Origin: a virus
Virus record (IMG/VR): IMGVR_UViG_3300027973_000215
Location: 1 to 24,421 of that record
Strand: one strand, 5' to 3'
DNA length: 24,421 bases
This document shows, piece after piece, positions 1 to 4,173 of this stretch. Every line of letters begins with the position of its first letter. Position 1 is the first letter of the stretch. The translations under genes and the position numbers were made by a program. The notes beneath the pieces are model-generated. The model was not told where the DNA came from. It was given only the letters and a program-made list of their open reading frames with translations, and did not search any database.

Positions 1-10
1 TTATTTTTAA

Positions 11-27
11 TTATACTAAGTTATACC
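11..27. repeat. Inverted GTATAAC-type motif, left arm of pair
   Basis: The plus strand reads TTATACTAAGTTATACC. It is the near reverse complement of the motif at 164-181, so the two face each other across the structured element and promoter at 40-145. The same pair recurs at 1672-1688 and 1875-1892. Each motif is two GTATAAY half-sites about 10 bp apart, i.e. one helical turn. It could be a protein-binding site or part of a promoter. Confidence 0.45.
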
Positions 28-39
28 TATTTTTATAAG

Positions 40-113
40 TCTAGCCTCCCCCCATCCCCCCTAGATATTTCTCTAGGAGGCAAGCTTATTTTGTATCGAT
101 CCTTCTCGATATT
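40..113. ncRNA. Structured element A (hairpin family copy 1)
   Basis: This is the first of three related elements (the others are 1703-1800 and 3590-3690). It contains the stem ATCGA/TCGAT at 95-99 and 106-110, followed on its left by a hairpin with arms at 60-65 and 72-77 (CCTAGA/TCTAGG) inside an outer GCCTCC/GGAGGC complementarity. A - strand family promoter lies immediately to the right (116-145), so transcription leftward would start right next to the element. It diverges more than the other two copies and lacks their + strand T-tract. The transcribed strand is uncertain. Confidence 0.45.
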
Positions 114-115
114 AT

Positions 116-145
116 ATTATTCGTTTGAAACGCAAAATTATTCAA
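116..145 (-). promoter_or_regulatory. Early-type promoter P1
   Basis: On the minus strand the -35 box TTGAAT (140-145) is followed by exactly 18 nt and then AATAAT (116-121). It is one of ten copies with this geometry and reads leftward into structured element A and off the window. Confidence 0.7.
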
Positions 146-163
146 AAAAAAATTAAAATAATT

Positions 164-181
164 GGTATAACAAAGTATAAC
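164..181. repeat. GTATAAC tandem motif, right arm of pair
   Basis: The plus strand reads GGTATAACAAAGTATAAC: two GTATAAC half-sites separated by AAA. An identical 18-mer occurs at 1875-1892, also just upstream (on +) of a hairpin with a T-tract. It may be a regulator site or the -10 region of a + strand promoter; no good -35 box is visible. Confidence 0.45.
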
Positions 182-241
182 TTTGCAAGCTTTTTGGCAG
201 GGCAAAGACGCTTGCTAGCAGGGCATACCATCAGGAACCTC

Positions 242-275
242 GGTGGTGTCCATAGGACACACCAAGCTTTTTTTT
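242..275 (+). terminator. Hairpin plus T8, + strand terminator
   Basis: The arms at 242-251 and 255-263 form 8 pairs with one bulged G, around an ATA loop. AAGC and eight T residues (268-275) follow. This is a canonical intrinsic terminator for + strand transcription, although every gene nearby is on the - strand. Confidence 0.7.
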
Positions 276-281
276 AAAGAT

Positions 282-331
282 CTGCTTTTTTCGATTTTAG
301 GTATCTCACCTTGGTTTTCCCCTAAAAGCAG
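282..331. other. Competing inverted repeats downstream of P2
   Basis: CTGCTTTT (282-289) is complementary to AAAAGCAG (324-331), while TTTTAGG (295-301) is complementary to CCTAAAA (321-327). The right-hand arms overlap, so the two stems exclude each other. Promoter P2 would transcribe this segment leftward, and no ORF longer than about ten codons occupies it. It may be a small RNA or an untranslated leader; the function is unknown. Confidence 0.35.
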
Positions 332-386
332 CAAACATTACCTATCGTTCAAACTTAATACATTTTTTTCCCTCTTGTTATATTAT

Positions 387-416
387 ATTATTCGTTTTAA
401 AACCATTTTTATTCAA
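387..416 (-). promoter_or_regulatory. Early-type promoter P2
   Basis: TTGAAT (411-416) is followed by 18 nt and AATAAT (387-392) on the minus strand. The -35 box overlaps the stop codon of the 58-aa gene at 409-585. No gene follows within the window except the structured segment 242-331. Confidence 0.68.
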
Positions 417-585
417 GCCAAATTTCATCTTTATGAAATACTTTTAAACATCGTTTTAGTTCTTCTATGCTAGGCATATCTCCCAATTGTTGCAATACTC
501 TATCATTGCGTATTGAAACAAAATATGTTAGCTTTACTTTTTGACCATTGGCAATAGTCACATTTTTACCCAATTTGTATCTCAT
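409..585 (-). CDS. Small unknown protein, 58 aa
   Basis: A 58-residue frame starts MRYKLGKNVTIANGQ and ends KVFHKDEIWLE. It begins at an ATG preceded by AAAAGGATTATATA, a good ribosome binding site. It lies 36 nt downstream of the GP88-family gene with no promoter between them, so the two are probably co-transcribed from P3. The protein is basic at its N-terminus and soluble; residues 36-58 could form one helix. I do not recognise a family. The placement, RBS and stop overlapping the next promoter make a real gene likely despite the short length. Confidence 0.65.
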   Translation of the reverse strand: MRYKLGKNVTIANGQKVKLTYFVSIRNDRVLQQLGDMPSIEELKRCLKVFHKDEIWLE

Positions 586-605
586 TATATAATCCTTTTC
601 TTTAT

Positions 606-622
606 GGTCACATATTGTGACC
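606..622. other. Perfect inverted repeat at the end of the GP88 gene
   Basis: GGTCACA (606-612) and TGTGACC (616-622) are a perfect 7-bp inverted repeat around TAT. It begins at the stop codon of the upstream gene and ends about 20 nt before the start of the 58-aa gene. It may be an RNA hairpin that sets the level of the downstream gene, or an operator; there is no T-tract for termination. Confidence 0.45.
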
Positions 623-1308
623 TAGTGATATATGTATGCGACATTTTGAACATTTTTATCCCAACACTTGCGACAATCGCCACAATTAACCTTGCTTGCA
701 CCATTGAAAGCTTCAAGGCTTGCAGGGCAAATATTTTGATGACGATCATCCGCATTAACTGGCGTTCTTATTGCAGTGCTTGTAGGCAATCCTAGCCCCT
801 TACTAGGCACTTGATCGACCATATACATTGACGGCCGAACTGTAAAGTTACTTGCAAAATCACCATGTATAGCTAAGTATTCTCTAACCATGCCATGTTC
901 CTTGGTAGGTAGCCAAAACTTAACTTCTGGCAGGGCAATAGCAATCTCATTCATTGCCACTAGCATATCTAGACTTTGAACATCGCCCGAAGTAAACCAC
1001 CTAAAGTATGCATTAGACTTATCTTTCATATGCTTGTATTTCTTGGCTAAAGCCTTGATAAAAGCTTCTTTCCAAACTTCAAGCCCCTTGGCTAGTTCAT
1101 TAAACCTATTGGTATTGGCATTCTTAACAGTGCCAAATCCGTATCGACCTTTTAGGGCATAACACCCTTCGCATATGCTACCCTTGACATTTACCAATTT
1201 ACCGCCTGTTTTACATTCAAACGCTGGAATATCCCACGATATCCAAGGCATTTTTTCCGTTTGACTAAACTTGATTTCGACTGGCTTGATAACTTCTAGA
1301 CTTAACAT
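622..1308 (-). CDS. GP88-family phage protein, Cys-rich
   Basis: The 228-aa protein resembles the phage 'gene product 88' family, first named in mycobacteriophages and found in many phages; its biochemical function is unknown to me. The visible hallmarks are an N-terminal CEGCYALKGRY segment (C46, C49), the motifs RWFTSGDVQS and WLPTKEH in the middle, and a C-terminal cluster with C194 and CGDCRKC (C209, C212, C215) before NVAYIYH. The CX2C and CX2CX2C groups suggest bound iron-sulphur or zinc; this is inference. The ATG at 1308 follows AAGGAACTGTAAG, and promoter P3 lies 38 nt upstream. It probably forms a two-gene unit with the 58-aa gene. Confidence 0.8.
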   Translation of the reverse strand: MLSLEVIKPVEIKFSQTEKMPWISWDIPAFECKTGGKLVNVKGSICEGCYALKGRYGFGTVKNANTNRFNELAKGLEVWKEAFIKALAKKYKHMKDKSNAYFRWFTSGDVQSLDMLVAMNEIAIALPEVKFWLPTKEHGMVREYLAIHGDFASNFTVRPSMYMVDQVPSKGLGLPTSTAIRTPVNADDRHQNICPASLEAFNGASKVNCGDCRKCWDKNVQNVAYIYH

Positions 1309-1345
1309 CTTACAGTTCCTTGTGTTAGAGTAATCTTCATACTAT

Positions 1346-1375
1346 ATTATTCGTTTAAACTTCCAAATTATTCAA
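1346..1375 (-). promoter_or_regulatory. Early-type promoter P3
   Basis: TTGAAT (1370-1375), 18 nt, AATAAT (1346-1351) on minus. The -35 box overlaps the TGA stop of the gene at 1372-1578. It drives the GP88-family gene. Confidence 0.75.
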
Positions 1376-1578
1376 AACTTTTCTAAATTATTTTGAATTT
1401 CTTCCCTTAGAAATTCTTCATCTTCAAATTTTTCAATCAGAATATCCCAATTTGGTTCATCATTCTGATCATCTATCACAATCTCGAAATCCCGATCATC
1501 TTCCATTGCTCCGATTGCATCGGATATTTCAGATTGTCGTTGCTCTCTCATTCCATCATCTCTATCATCGTAAATCAT
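1372..1578 (-). CDS. Small acidic protein, 68 aa
   Basis: The 68-residue protein is very acidic: Asp and Glu make up well over a third of it (MIYDDRDDGM at the start, EKFEDEEFLREEIQ near the end). The ATG follows AAAAGGAAATAAA. It has its own promoter, P4, about 40 nt upstream, and its stop is embedded in promoter P3 of the next gene. No family is recognised. Small highly acidic early phage proteins are often DNA mimics or inhibitors that bind host proteins, but nothing specific here proves that role. Confidence 0.75.
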   Translation of the reverse strand: MIYDDRDDGMREQRQSEISDAIGAMEDDRDFEIVIDDQNDEPNWDILIEKFEDEEFLREEIQNNLEKF

Positions 1579-1619
1579 TTTATTTCCTTTTCGTTATAGT
1601 GTTTCATTCCTCATACTTT

Positions 1620-1649
1620 ATTATTCGTTTTAACTTAAAATTTATTCAA
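1620..1649 (-). promoter_or_regulatory. Early-type promoter P4
   Basis: TTGAAT (1644-1649), 18 nt, AATAAT (1620-1625) on minus. It lies upstream of the 68-aa acidic protein gene. Confidence 0.75.
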
Positions 1650-1671
1650 AAGTTTTTTAAATTATTTTAAA

Positions 1672-1688
1672 TTATATTAAGTTATACC
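1672..1688. repeat. GTTATAC motif, left arm of second pair
   Basis: TTATATTAAGTTATACC on plus; a near copy of 11-27, facing the GTATAAC motif at 1875-1892 across element B and promoter P5. Confidence 0.45.
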
Positions 1689-1702
1689 AAATTAAAAATG
1701 TG

Positions 1703-1800
1703 CAGCCTCTCCCCTTTCCGACCGGAGGGTTCCCAGTAGGCGGGTTTTTTTGTATCGGCCCTCCCGATTTTTTTTCGTGATTTCGTTTAGATTCTTTTTT
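1703..1800. ncRNA. Structured element B (hairpin family copy 2)
   Basis: It has the stem ATCGG/CCGAT (1754-1758 and 1764-1768) with loop CCCTC, followed on plus by an eight-T tract. To its left is the 15-mer GGTTCCCAGTAGGCG (1728-1742), identical in copy C. Against copy C the stem changes from C-G to T-A at its third pair with both sides altered, which is compensatory. Promoter P5 starts leftward transcription directly into it; alternatively the T-tract makes it a + strand terminator. No frame is conserved between copies, because an indel separates B from C. Confidence 0.55.
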
Positions 1801-1815
1801 CTCCTTTCATATTAT

Positions 1816-1845
1816 ATTATTCGTTTCAAATACAAATTTATTCAA
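1816..1845 (-). promoter_or_regulatory. Early-type promoter P5
   Basis: TTGAAT (1840-1845), 18 nt, AATAAT (1816-1821) on minus. The first element downstream is structured element B, not a gene. Confidence 0.7.
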
Positions 1846-1874
1846 AAAAATCTTTTTATTTTTTAAAAATAATT

Positions 1875-1892
1875 GGTATAACAAAGTATAAC
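1875..1892. repeat. GTATAAC tandem motif, right arm of second pair
   Basis: This is an exact 18-base copy of the motif at 164-181. It lies 24 nt left of a perfect + strand hairpin-T6. Confidence 0.5.
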
Positions 1893-1915
1893 GATTTTCG
1901 GCTTTGATAGTACTG

Positions 1916-1938
1916 GTAATACTTCGTATTACTTTTTT
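1916..1938 (+). terminator. Perfect hairpin plus T6, + strand
   Basis: GTAATAC (1916-1922) and GTATTAC (1926-1932) form a perfect 7-bp stem with loop TTC, then six T residues. It has intrinsic terminator form for + strand transcription. Confidence 0.6.
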
Positions 1939-1961
1939 CATTTTTGCGATTTTGGTAGTTT

Positions 1962-2037
1962 GGGTAAGACCCGGGGCAATGCCCGGACCCTGGCTCTTAA
2001 GCCCGCTATCTTTGATAAGACTCGCAGGGCTTTTTTT
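1962..2037 (+). terminator. AAGAC-type hairpin element E1
   Basis: A GC-rich hairpin (GGGTAAGACCC onward, 1962-1989) is followed by GCCC...GGGC arms (2001-2030) enclosing TATC-TTT-GATA with a one-sided AAGAC bulge, and then seven T residues. The CTTTGATAAGAC core is shared with elements at 3160-3221 and 3770-3826 and is weaker at 4271-4330. It looks like a + strand terminator with a conserved asymmetric bulge. Confidence 0.55.
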
Positions 2038-2040
2038 CTT

Positions 2041-2094
2041 GGCCTATCGGCCGGGATCACTCTTGCGAGCGATCCATTGAGGGGCTTACGCCCC
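2041..2094. other. Three consecutive GC-rich hairpins at a gene 3' end
   Basis: GGCC-TATC-GGCC (2041-2052), then GGATCACTC/GAGCGATCC (2054-2075, one mismatch, TTGC loop), then GGGGC-TTAC-GCCCC (2081-2094). The last one carries the stop codon of the 78-aa gene in its loop. On the minus strand no U-tract follows, so simple intrinsic termination is not obvious. It may be a transcript-stabilising 3' end. Confidence 0.5.
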
Positions 2095-2322
2095 CCCCTT
2101 TTCCTTTTCTTTTACTATCCTTGACACTTGGCCCCATATCATATCAGGGCATACATGAGCAAACTTACGATCCACTTTGTCTTTAATCCACATGTTAAAG
2201 AGATCTACAAAATCTTCCGCATTTGTATGCGAAACATTACTTAAGTGAGCGTATATCATAAAACATTTTCCCCAATTCTCAGTTGCGTGAGCAAACTCTT
2301 CGTCTAATTCAAGCTGATTCAT
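2086..2322 (-). CDS. Unknown protein, 78 aa
   Basis: The 78-residue protein (starts MNQLELDEEFAHATENWGKC, ends KEKEKGGA) contains two Trp residues and a helical, charged composition. Its ATG overlaps the stop of the 39-aa membrane gene as TAATG, and AAGGAAGGGCG lies just upstream, so it is translated with the two genes before it from promoter P6. The stop codon sits in the loop of a strong hairpin. No family is recognised. Confidence 0.75.
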   Translation of the reverse strand: MNQLELDEEFAHATENWGKCFMIYAHLSNVSHTNAEDFVDLFNMWIKDKVDRKFAHVCPDMIWGQVSRIVKEKEKGGA

Positions 2323-2441
2323 TATTCGCCCTTCCTTTTGTATTGTACTGGCCTATTGATATAGGCAACCATGTGATAAAACGCAAAACAATAAACCGCC
2401 AGCCCAAATAGTACACACATATTTATCTGTTCATTAGTCAT
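2322..2441 (-). CDS. Small single-span membrane protein, 39 aa
   Basis: A 39-residue frame (starts MTNEQINMCV, ends RPVQYKRKGE) has a hydrophobic stretch at about residues 8-27 (VLFGLAVYCFAFYHMVAYI) followed by a basic tail, as expected of an N-out, C-in single-span membrane peptide. Its start overlaps the stop of the upstream gene as TAATG, and its own stop overlaps the next start in the same way. This three-gene translational coupling is the main evidence that it is real. AAGGGGGG of the upstream gene end serves as its ribosome binding site. The role is unknown; small phage membrane proteins often act in exclusion or lysis control. Confidence 0.65.
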   Translation of the reverse strand: MTNEQINMCVLFGLAVYCFAFYHMVAYINRPVQYKRKGE

Positions 2442-2638
2442 TACTTAGCCCCCCTTCTAAGCAATTCGGCCATGTATATACCTATTTGGTCGATATACTT
2501 TCCATAGGTATCGATACCATTTGCAATGCATCCCCTAGCATCATCGATTGAATACCGCAGGGATGCCACTGTCATTGCCTTGGCTTTCTTAGCTTCCACC
2601 AACCAATTGCAAACAAATGGGTCATAACTATTATTCAT
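2441..2638 (-). CDS. Unknown protein, 65 aa, first gene of P6 operon
   Basis: The frame is open to 2710, but promoter P6 occupies 2681-2710, so the start must be internal. The ATG at 2638 (MNNSYDPFVCNW) is preceded by GGAGAGTAGTAAG with good spacing; the ATG at 2653 is possible but its spacing is poor. The protein contains AKAMTVASLRYSIDDARGCI and YIDQIGIYMAELLRRGAK, probably two helices. It is first in an operon with the 39-aa and 78-aa genes, linked by TAATG overlaps. No family is recognised. Confidence 0.7.
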   Translation of the reverse strand: MNNSYDPFVCNWLVEAKKAKAMTVASLRYSIDDARGCIANGIDTYGKYIDQIGIYMAELLRRGAK

Positions 2639-2680
2639 CTTACTACTCTCCATGTTAGGGTTAAACTCTCTTGCTATACT

Positions 2681-2710
2681 ATTATTCGTAACAATCACAA
2701 TTTTATTCAA
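2681..2710 (-). promoter_or_regulatory. Early-type promoter P6
   Basis: TTGAAT (2705-2710), 18 nt, AATAAT (2681-2686) on minus. It drives the three-gene unit 2638-2086. Confidence 0.75.
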
Positions 2711-2730
2711 AAAAATCTTTTTTTATTTTA

Positions 2731-3015
2731 TTAGTCGTGGATTACTCCATCGACTATATACCTAAGACTATAAGCCGATATCGTTTTTTCTCCATGATGA
2801 TTGCCTTCATTGTACGATACAAGAAAATTGTAACCGACTTTACCTCTTGCAAACTTTTCAATCGTGCCAAATCTATAGCCATCGACCTTGCTATCTGGCC
2901 GACTATACTTATTGATACTTATCTTTTTACCGATTATTCTACTCGGATTAGTTGCAAATCCCATAATAAAAGTAGCAAGCCCCTCACTAGTAATACCATT
3001 TTCAATCTTAATCAT
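2731..3015 (-). CDS. Unknown protein, 94 aa
   Basis: The 94-residue protein (starts MIKIENGITSEGLATFIMGF, ends SLRYIVDGVIHD) has a helical N-terminus and then alternating beta-type segments: GKKISINKYSRP, DGYRFGTIEKFARGKVGYNF, LVSYNEGNHHGEKTISAYSL. The second half resembles a small SH3-like beta barrel, but this is only a pattern impression. The ATG follows AAAGGATTAGATAAG, a leader sequence nearly identical to those of the next two genes upstream. It has its own promoter, P7, and a short leader ORF at 3029-3055. Confidence 0.75.
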   Translation of the reverse strand: MIKIENGITSEGLATFIMGFATNPSRIIGKKISINKYSRPDSKVDGYRFGTIEKFARGKVGYNFLVSYNEGNHHGEKTISAYSLRYIVDGVIHD

Positions 3016-3028
3016 CTTATCTAATCCT

Positions 3029-3055
3029 TTACTTTTTATCCTTAAGGTTTAACAT
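3029..3055 (-). promoter_or_regulatory. Leader with tiny ORF (8 codons)
   Basis: Between P7 and the 94-aa gene, an ATG preceded by AAGGGAAACACA opens MLNLKDKK and stops 13 nt before the gene start. Homologous leaders occur at 3436-3474 and 4122-4154. It may be an upstream ORF coupled to the main gene, or a conserved untranslated leader. Confidence 0.4.
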
Positions 3056-3074
3056 TGTGTTTCCCTTATAACTT

Positions 3075-3104
3075 ATTATTCGTACTAACTTAGAATTTAT
3101 TCAA
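3075..3104 (-). promoter_or_regulatory. Early-type promoter P7
   Basis: TTGAAT (3099-3104), 18 nt, AATAAT (3075-3080) on minus, upstream of the 94-aa gene. Confidence 0.75.
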
Positions 3105-3159
3105 AACAATTTTAAAATATTTTAAAAATCTATTAAGATAAACATATCCAATTAGACTA

Positions 3160-3221
3160 TGGGGTATGGGCGTACCTTGGCATAGCCCACTATCTTTGAT
3201 AAGACAGTAGGTTCTTTTTTT
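3160..3221 (+). terminator. AAGAC-type hairpin element E2
   Basis: GGGCGTACCTTGG and then CCCACT (3186-3191) pair with AGTAGG (3206-3211, one mismatch), enclosing ATC-TTT-GAT and the AAGAC bulge; seven T residues follow (3215-3221). TGGGC upstream can pair instead with AGCCCA, excluding the terminator stem. A short GGAC-TATT-GTCC hairpin follows at 3235-3246, touching the stop of the 62-aa gene. Confidence 0.55.
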
Positions 3222-3245
3222 ATTTTGGCCTATCGGACTATTGTC

Positions 3246-3434
3246 CTAATTTTCATAGTCTATTAAAAGATCTCCGTTGAATATCAATTCCGCAGTAAAA
3301 TTTTCTTCATGCGAACACTTGGTTATTTCGGCATAAGCTTTGTAAAAAAGCATATCGTCACAAGCTTGTGGGAACAAAGCCTTAAGGCAATTAAAAGTAT
3401 TTATCACATCAAATTTTGTTTTCTTGTCATCCAT
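3246..3434 (-). CDS. Unknown protein, 62 aa
   Basis: The 62-residue protein (starts MDDKKTKFDVINTFNC, ends FNGDLLIDYEN) is acidic with three Cys and probably a helical N-terminal half (DVINTFNCLKALFPQACDDM). The ATG follows AAAAAGGATTAGGTAAG and overlaps nothing, but the tiny leader ORF ends one base before it (TAAGATG). Its own promoter, P8, lies 60 nt upstream. No family is recognised. Confidence 0.7.
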   Translation of the reverse strand: MDDKKTKFDVINTFNCLKALFPQACDDMLFYKAYAEITKCSHEENFTAELIFNGDLLIDYEN

Positions 3435-3435
3435 C

Positions 3436-3474
3436 TTACCTAATCCTTTTTGTTGTATCCTTAAGGCTTAACAT
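3436..3474 (-). promoter_or_regulatory. Leader with tiny ORF (12 codons)
   Basis: ATG opens MLSLKDTTKRIR and stops as TAAGATG, one base before the 62-aa gene. Compared with the leader at 4122-4154 it has a six-base, in-frame insertion. The preceding AAGGAAAACAAA can act as a ribosome binding site. Confidence 0.4.
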
Positions 3475-3493
3475 TTTGTTTTCCTTATGTCCT

Positions 3494-3523
3494 ATTATCC
3501 GATTGAACTATAAATTTATTCAA
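3494..3523 (-). promoter_or_regulatory. Early-type promoter P8
   Basis: TTGAAT (3518-3523), 18 nt, GATAAT (3494-3499) on minus, upstream of the 62-aa gene. Confidence 0.75.
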
Positions 3524-3589
3524 AATAAAATAAAATTTATTTAAAATACTTTTGTAATACTTAGTTATACTAAATAATGTCAATCCAAG

Positions 3590-3690
3590 CTCCCCCCATT
3601 CCCGCTGAGATGGTTCCCAGTAGGCGAGGTTTTTGTATTGGCCCCTCCAATTTTTGTTCGTGGTTTCCTTTTGCGATTCTTTTTTTTCCT
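3590..3690. ncRNA. Structured element C (hairpin family copy 3)
   Basis: It has the stem ATTGG/CCAAT (3637-3641 and 3647-3651) with loop CCCCT, then T5 on plus. GGTTCCCAGTAGGCG (3612-3626) is identical to element B. A second hairpin on minus pairs CCAT...CTC with GGG...ATGG next to that block. Promoter P9 lies directly to the right. The stem differs from copies A and B only by paired changes, supporting an RNA (or single-strand) structure under selection. Confidence 0.55.
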
Positions 3691-3699
3691 TTCTATACT

Positions 3700-3729
3700 A
3701 TTATCCGATTGAAACTTAAATTTATTCAA
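3700..3729 (-). promoter_or_regulatory. Early-type promoter P9
   Basis: TTGAAT (3724-3729), 18 nt, GATAAT (3700-3705) on minus. It leads into structured element C and no gene before P8. Confidence 0.7.
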
Positions 3730-3769
3730 AATAATTTTAAAGTATTTTAAATATTTCCGATCTTAGCCT

Positions 3770-3826
3770 ATGGGCGTACCTTCCCGAAGCCCACTATCTT
3801 TGATAAGACAGTGGGTTCTTTTTTTT
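3770..3826 (+). terminator. AAGAC-type hairpin element E3
   Basis: CCCACT (3790-3795) pairs perfectly with AGTGGG (3810-3815), enclosing ATC-TTT-GAT plus a one-sided AAGAC bulge, followed by a T-rich tract. TGGGC (3771-3775) can alternatively pair with GCCCA (3789-3793), which would break the terminator stem. It is the clearest copy of the family. Confidence 0.6.
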
Positions 3827-3848
3827 AAAATTAACCCCGAAGGGTTAA
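3824..3848 (-). terminator. UUCG hairpin at end of 91-aa gene
   Basis: On minus, TTAACCC-TTCG-GGGTTAA (3831-3848) is a perfect 7-bp stem with a stable UUCG loop. It begins with the TAA stop and is followed by TTTT and A-rich sequence. It is a likely transcript end for the 91-aa gene, although the U-tract is short. Confidence 0.55.
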
Positions 3849-4120
3849 TCTAAACAGTTCATTACCCAACTATAATCCATATTTTTTGTTCCATACTTTT
3901 CGTTCCACAATTTTAAGCCTTCAAGAGTCCTAAATTCAAGCCCCTTTTTACCATTTATCACGATTGTATAACTTACGGTTAAATCTTCGTCTTCGTCTTC
4001 GTCTTCGTTGGTATCGTCAACACCATACATTTTTTCTTCGTCTTCTTTAAGCCGATTGGCCCTTGGTTCAAAATATCCATCGTTATTACCCAAAAACAAA
4101 AAATCGATATTTATAGTCAT
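3845..4120 (-). CDS. Unknown protein with acidic repeat, 91 aa
   Basis: The 91-residue protein (starts MTINIDFLFLGNNDGYFEPR, ends NMDYSWVMNCLD) has a central Glu-Asp run (EDEDEDED) encoded by four tandem copies of a six-base unit at about 3983-4008. After it comes a beta-rich stretch (LTVSYTIVINGKKGLEFRTL). It has its own promoter, P10, and a leader almost identical to that of the 62-aa gene, ending TAAGATG. The stop codon forms part of a UUCG hairpin. No family is recognised. Confidence 0.7.
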   Translation of the reverse strand: MTINIDFLFLGNNDGYFEPRANRLKEDEEKMYGVDDTNEDEDEDEDLTVSYTIVINGKKGLEFRTLEGLKLWNEKYGTKNMDYSWVMNCLD

Positions 4121-4121
4121 C

Positions 4122-4154
4122 TTACCTAATCCCTTTTGTTGTAAGGTTTAACAT
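4122..4154 (-). promoter_or_regulatory. Leader with tiny ORF (10 codons)
   Basis: ATG (preceded by AAGGGAAACACA) opens MLNLTTKGIR and stops as TAAGATG, one base before the 91-aa gene. It has the same layout as 3436-3474. Confidence 0.4.
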
Positions 4155-4173
4155 TGTGTTTCCCTTATACCTT

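Larger units (their letters stand above)
1..408. other. Non-coding left edge with regulatory elements
   Basis: I see no credible protein gene in the first 408 bases. The stretch holds a structured element (40-113), two promoters of the - strand family (116-145, 387-416), a pair of inverted GTATAAC-type motifs (11-27, 164-181), a + strand hairpin with a T8 tract (242-275), and inverted repeats at 282-331. An open frame at 243-473 on + starts at a GTG inside the hairpin and crosses the promoter, so I do not count it. Confidence 0.7.
1579..2085. other. 507-bp intergenic region rich in hairpins
   Basis: No gene is seen. From left to right it contains promoter P4 (1620-1649), a GTTATAC motif (1672-1688), structured element B (1703-1800), promoter P5 (1816-1845), a tandem GTATAAC motif (1875-1892), a perfect + strand hairpin-T6 (1916-1938), an AAGAC-type element ending in T7 (1962-2037), and three more GC-rich hairpins (2041-2094). 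Confidence 0.75.
3435..3844. other. 410-bp intergenic region
   Basis: No gene is seen. It contains a leader ORF (3436-3474), promoter P8, a GTTATAC-type motif (3556-3571, AATACTTAGTTATACT), structured element C, promoter P9, AAGAC-type element E3 and part of the UUCG hairpin that ends the 91-aa gene. Confidence 0.7.

Noticed and set aside
243-473. 76-codon + strand frame starting at GTG
   Set aside because: It begins inside a terminator hairpin, crosses promoter P2 and runs antisense into the 58-aa gene; no RBS.
1703-3690. Possible small peptide in elements B and C (an AAAGGA RBS is present on minus)
   Set aside because: No ATG follows and a one-base indel between copies breaks the frame, while the hairpin is preserved.
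3770-3826. Classical riboswitch for a downstream + strand gene
   Set aside because: The competing stems exist, but no + strand gene follows, so there is nothing to control in that orientation.
3160-3826. Integron attC-like sites
   Set aside because: The elements are structured and separate small genes, but the terminal consensus boxes of attC sites are absent and no integrase is seen.
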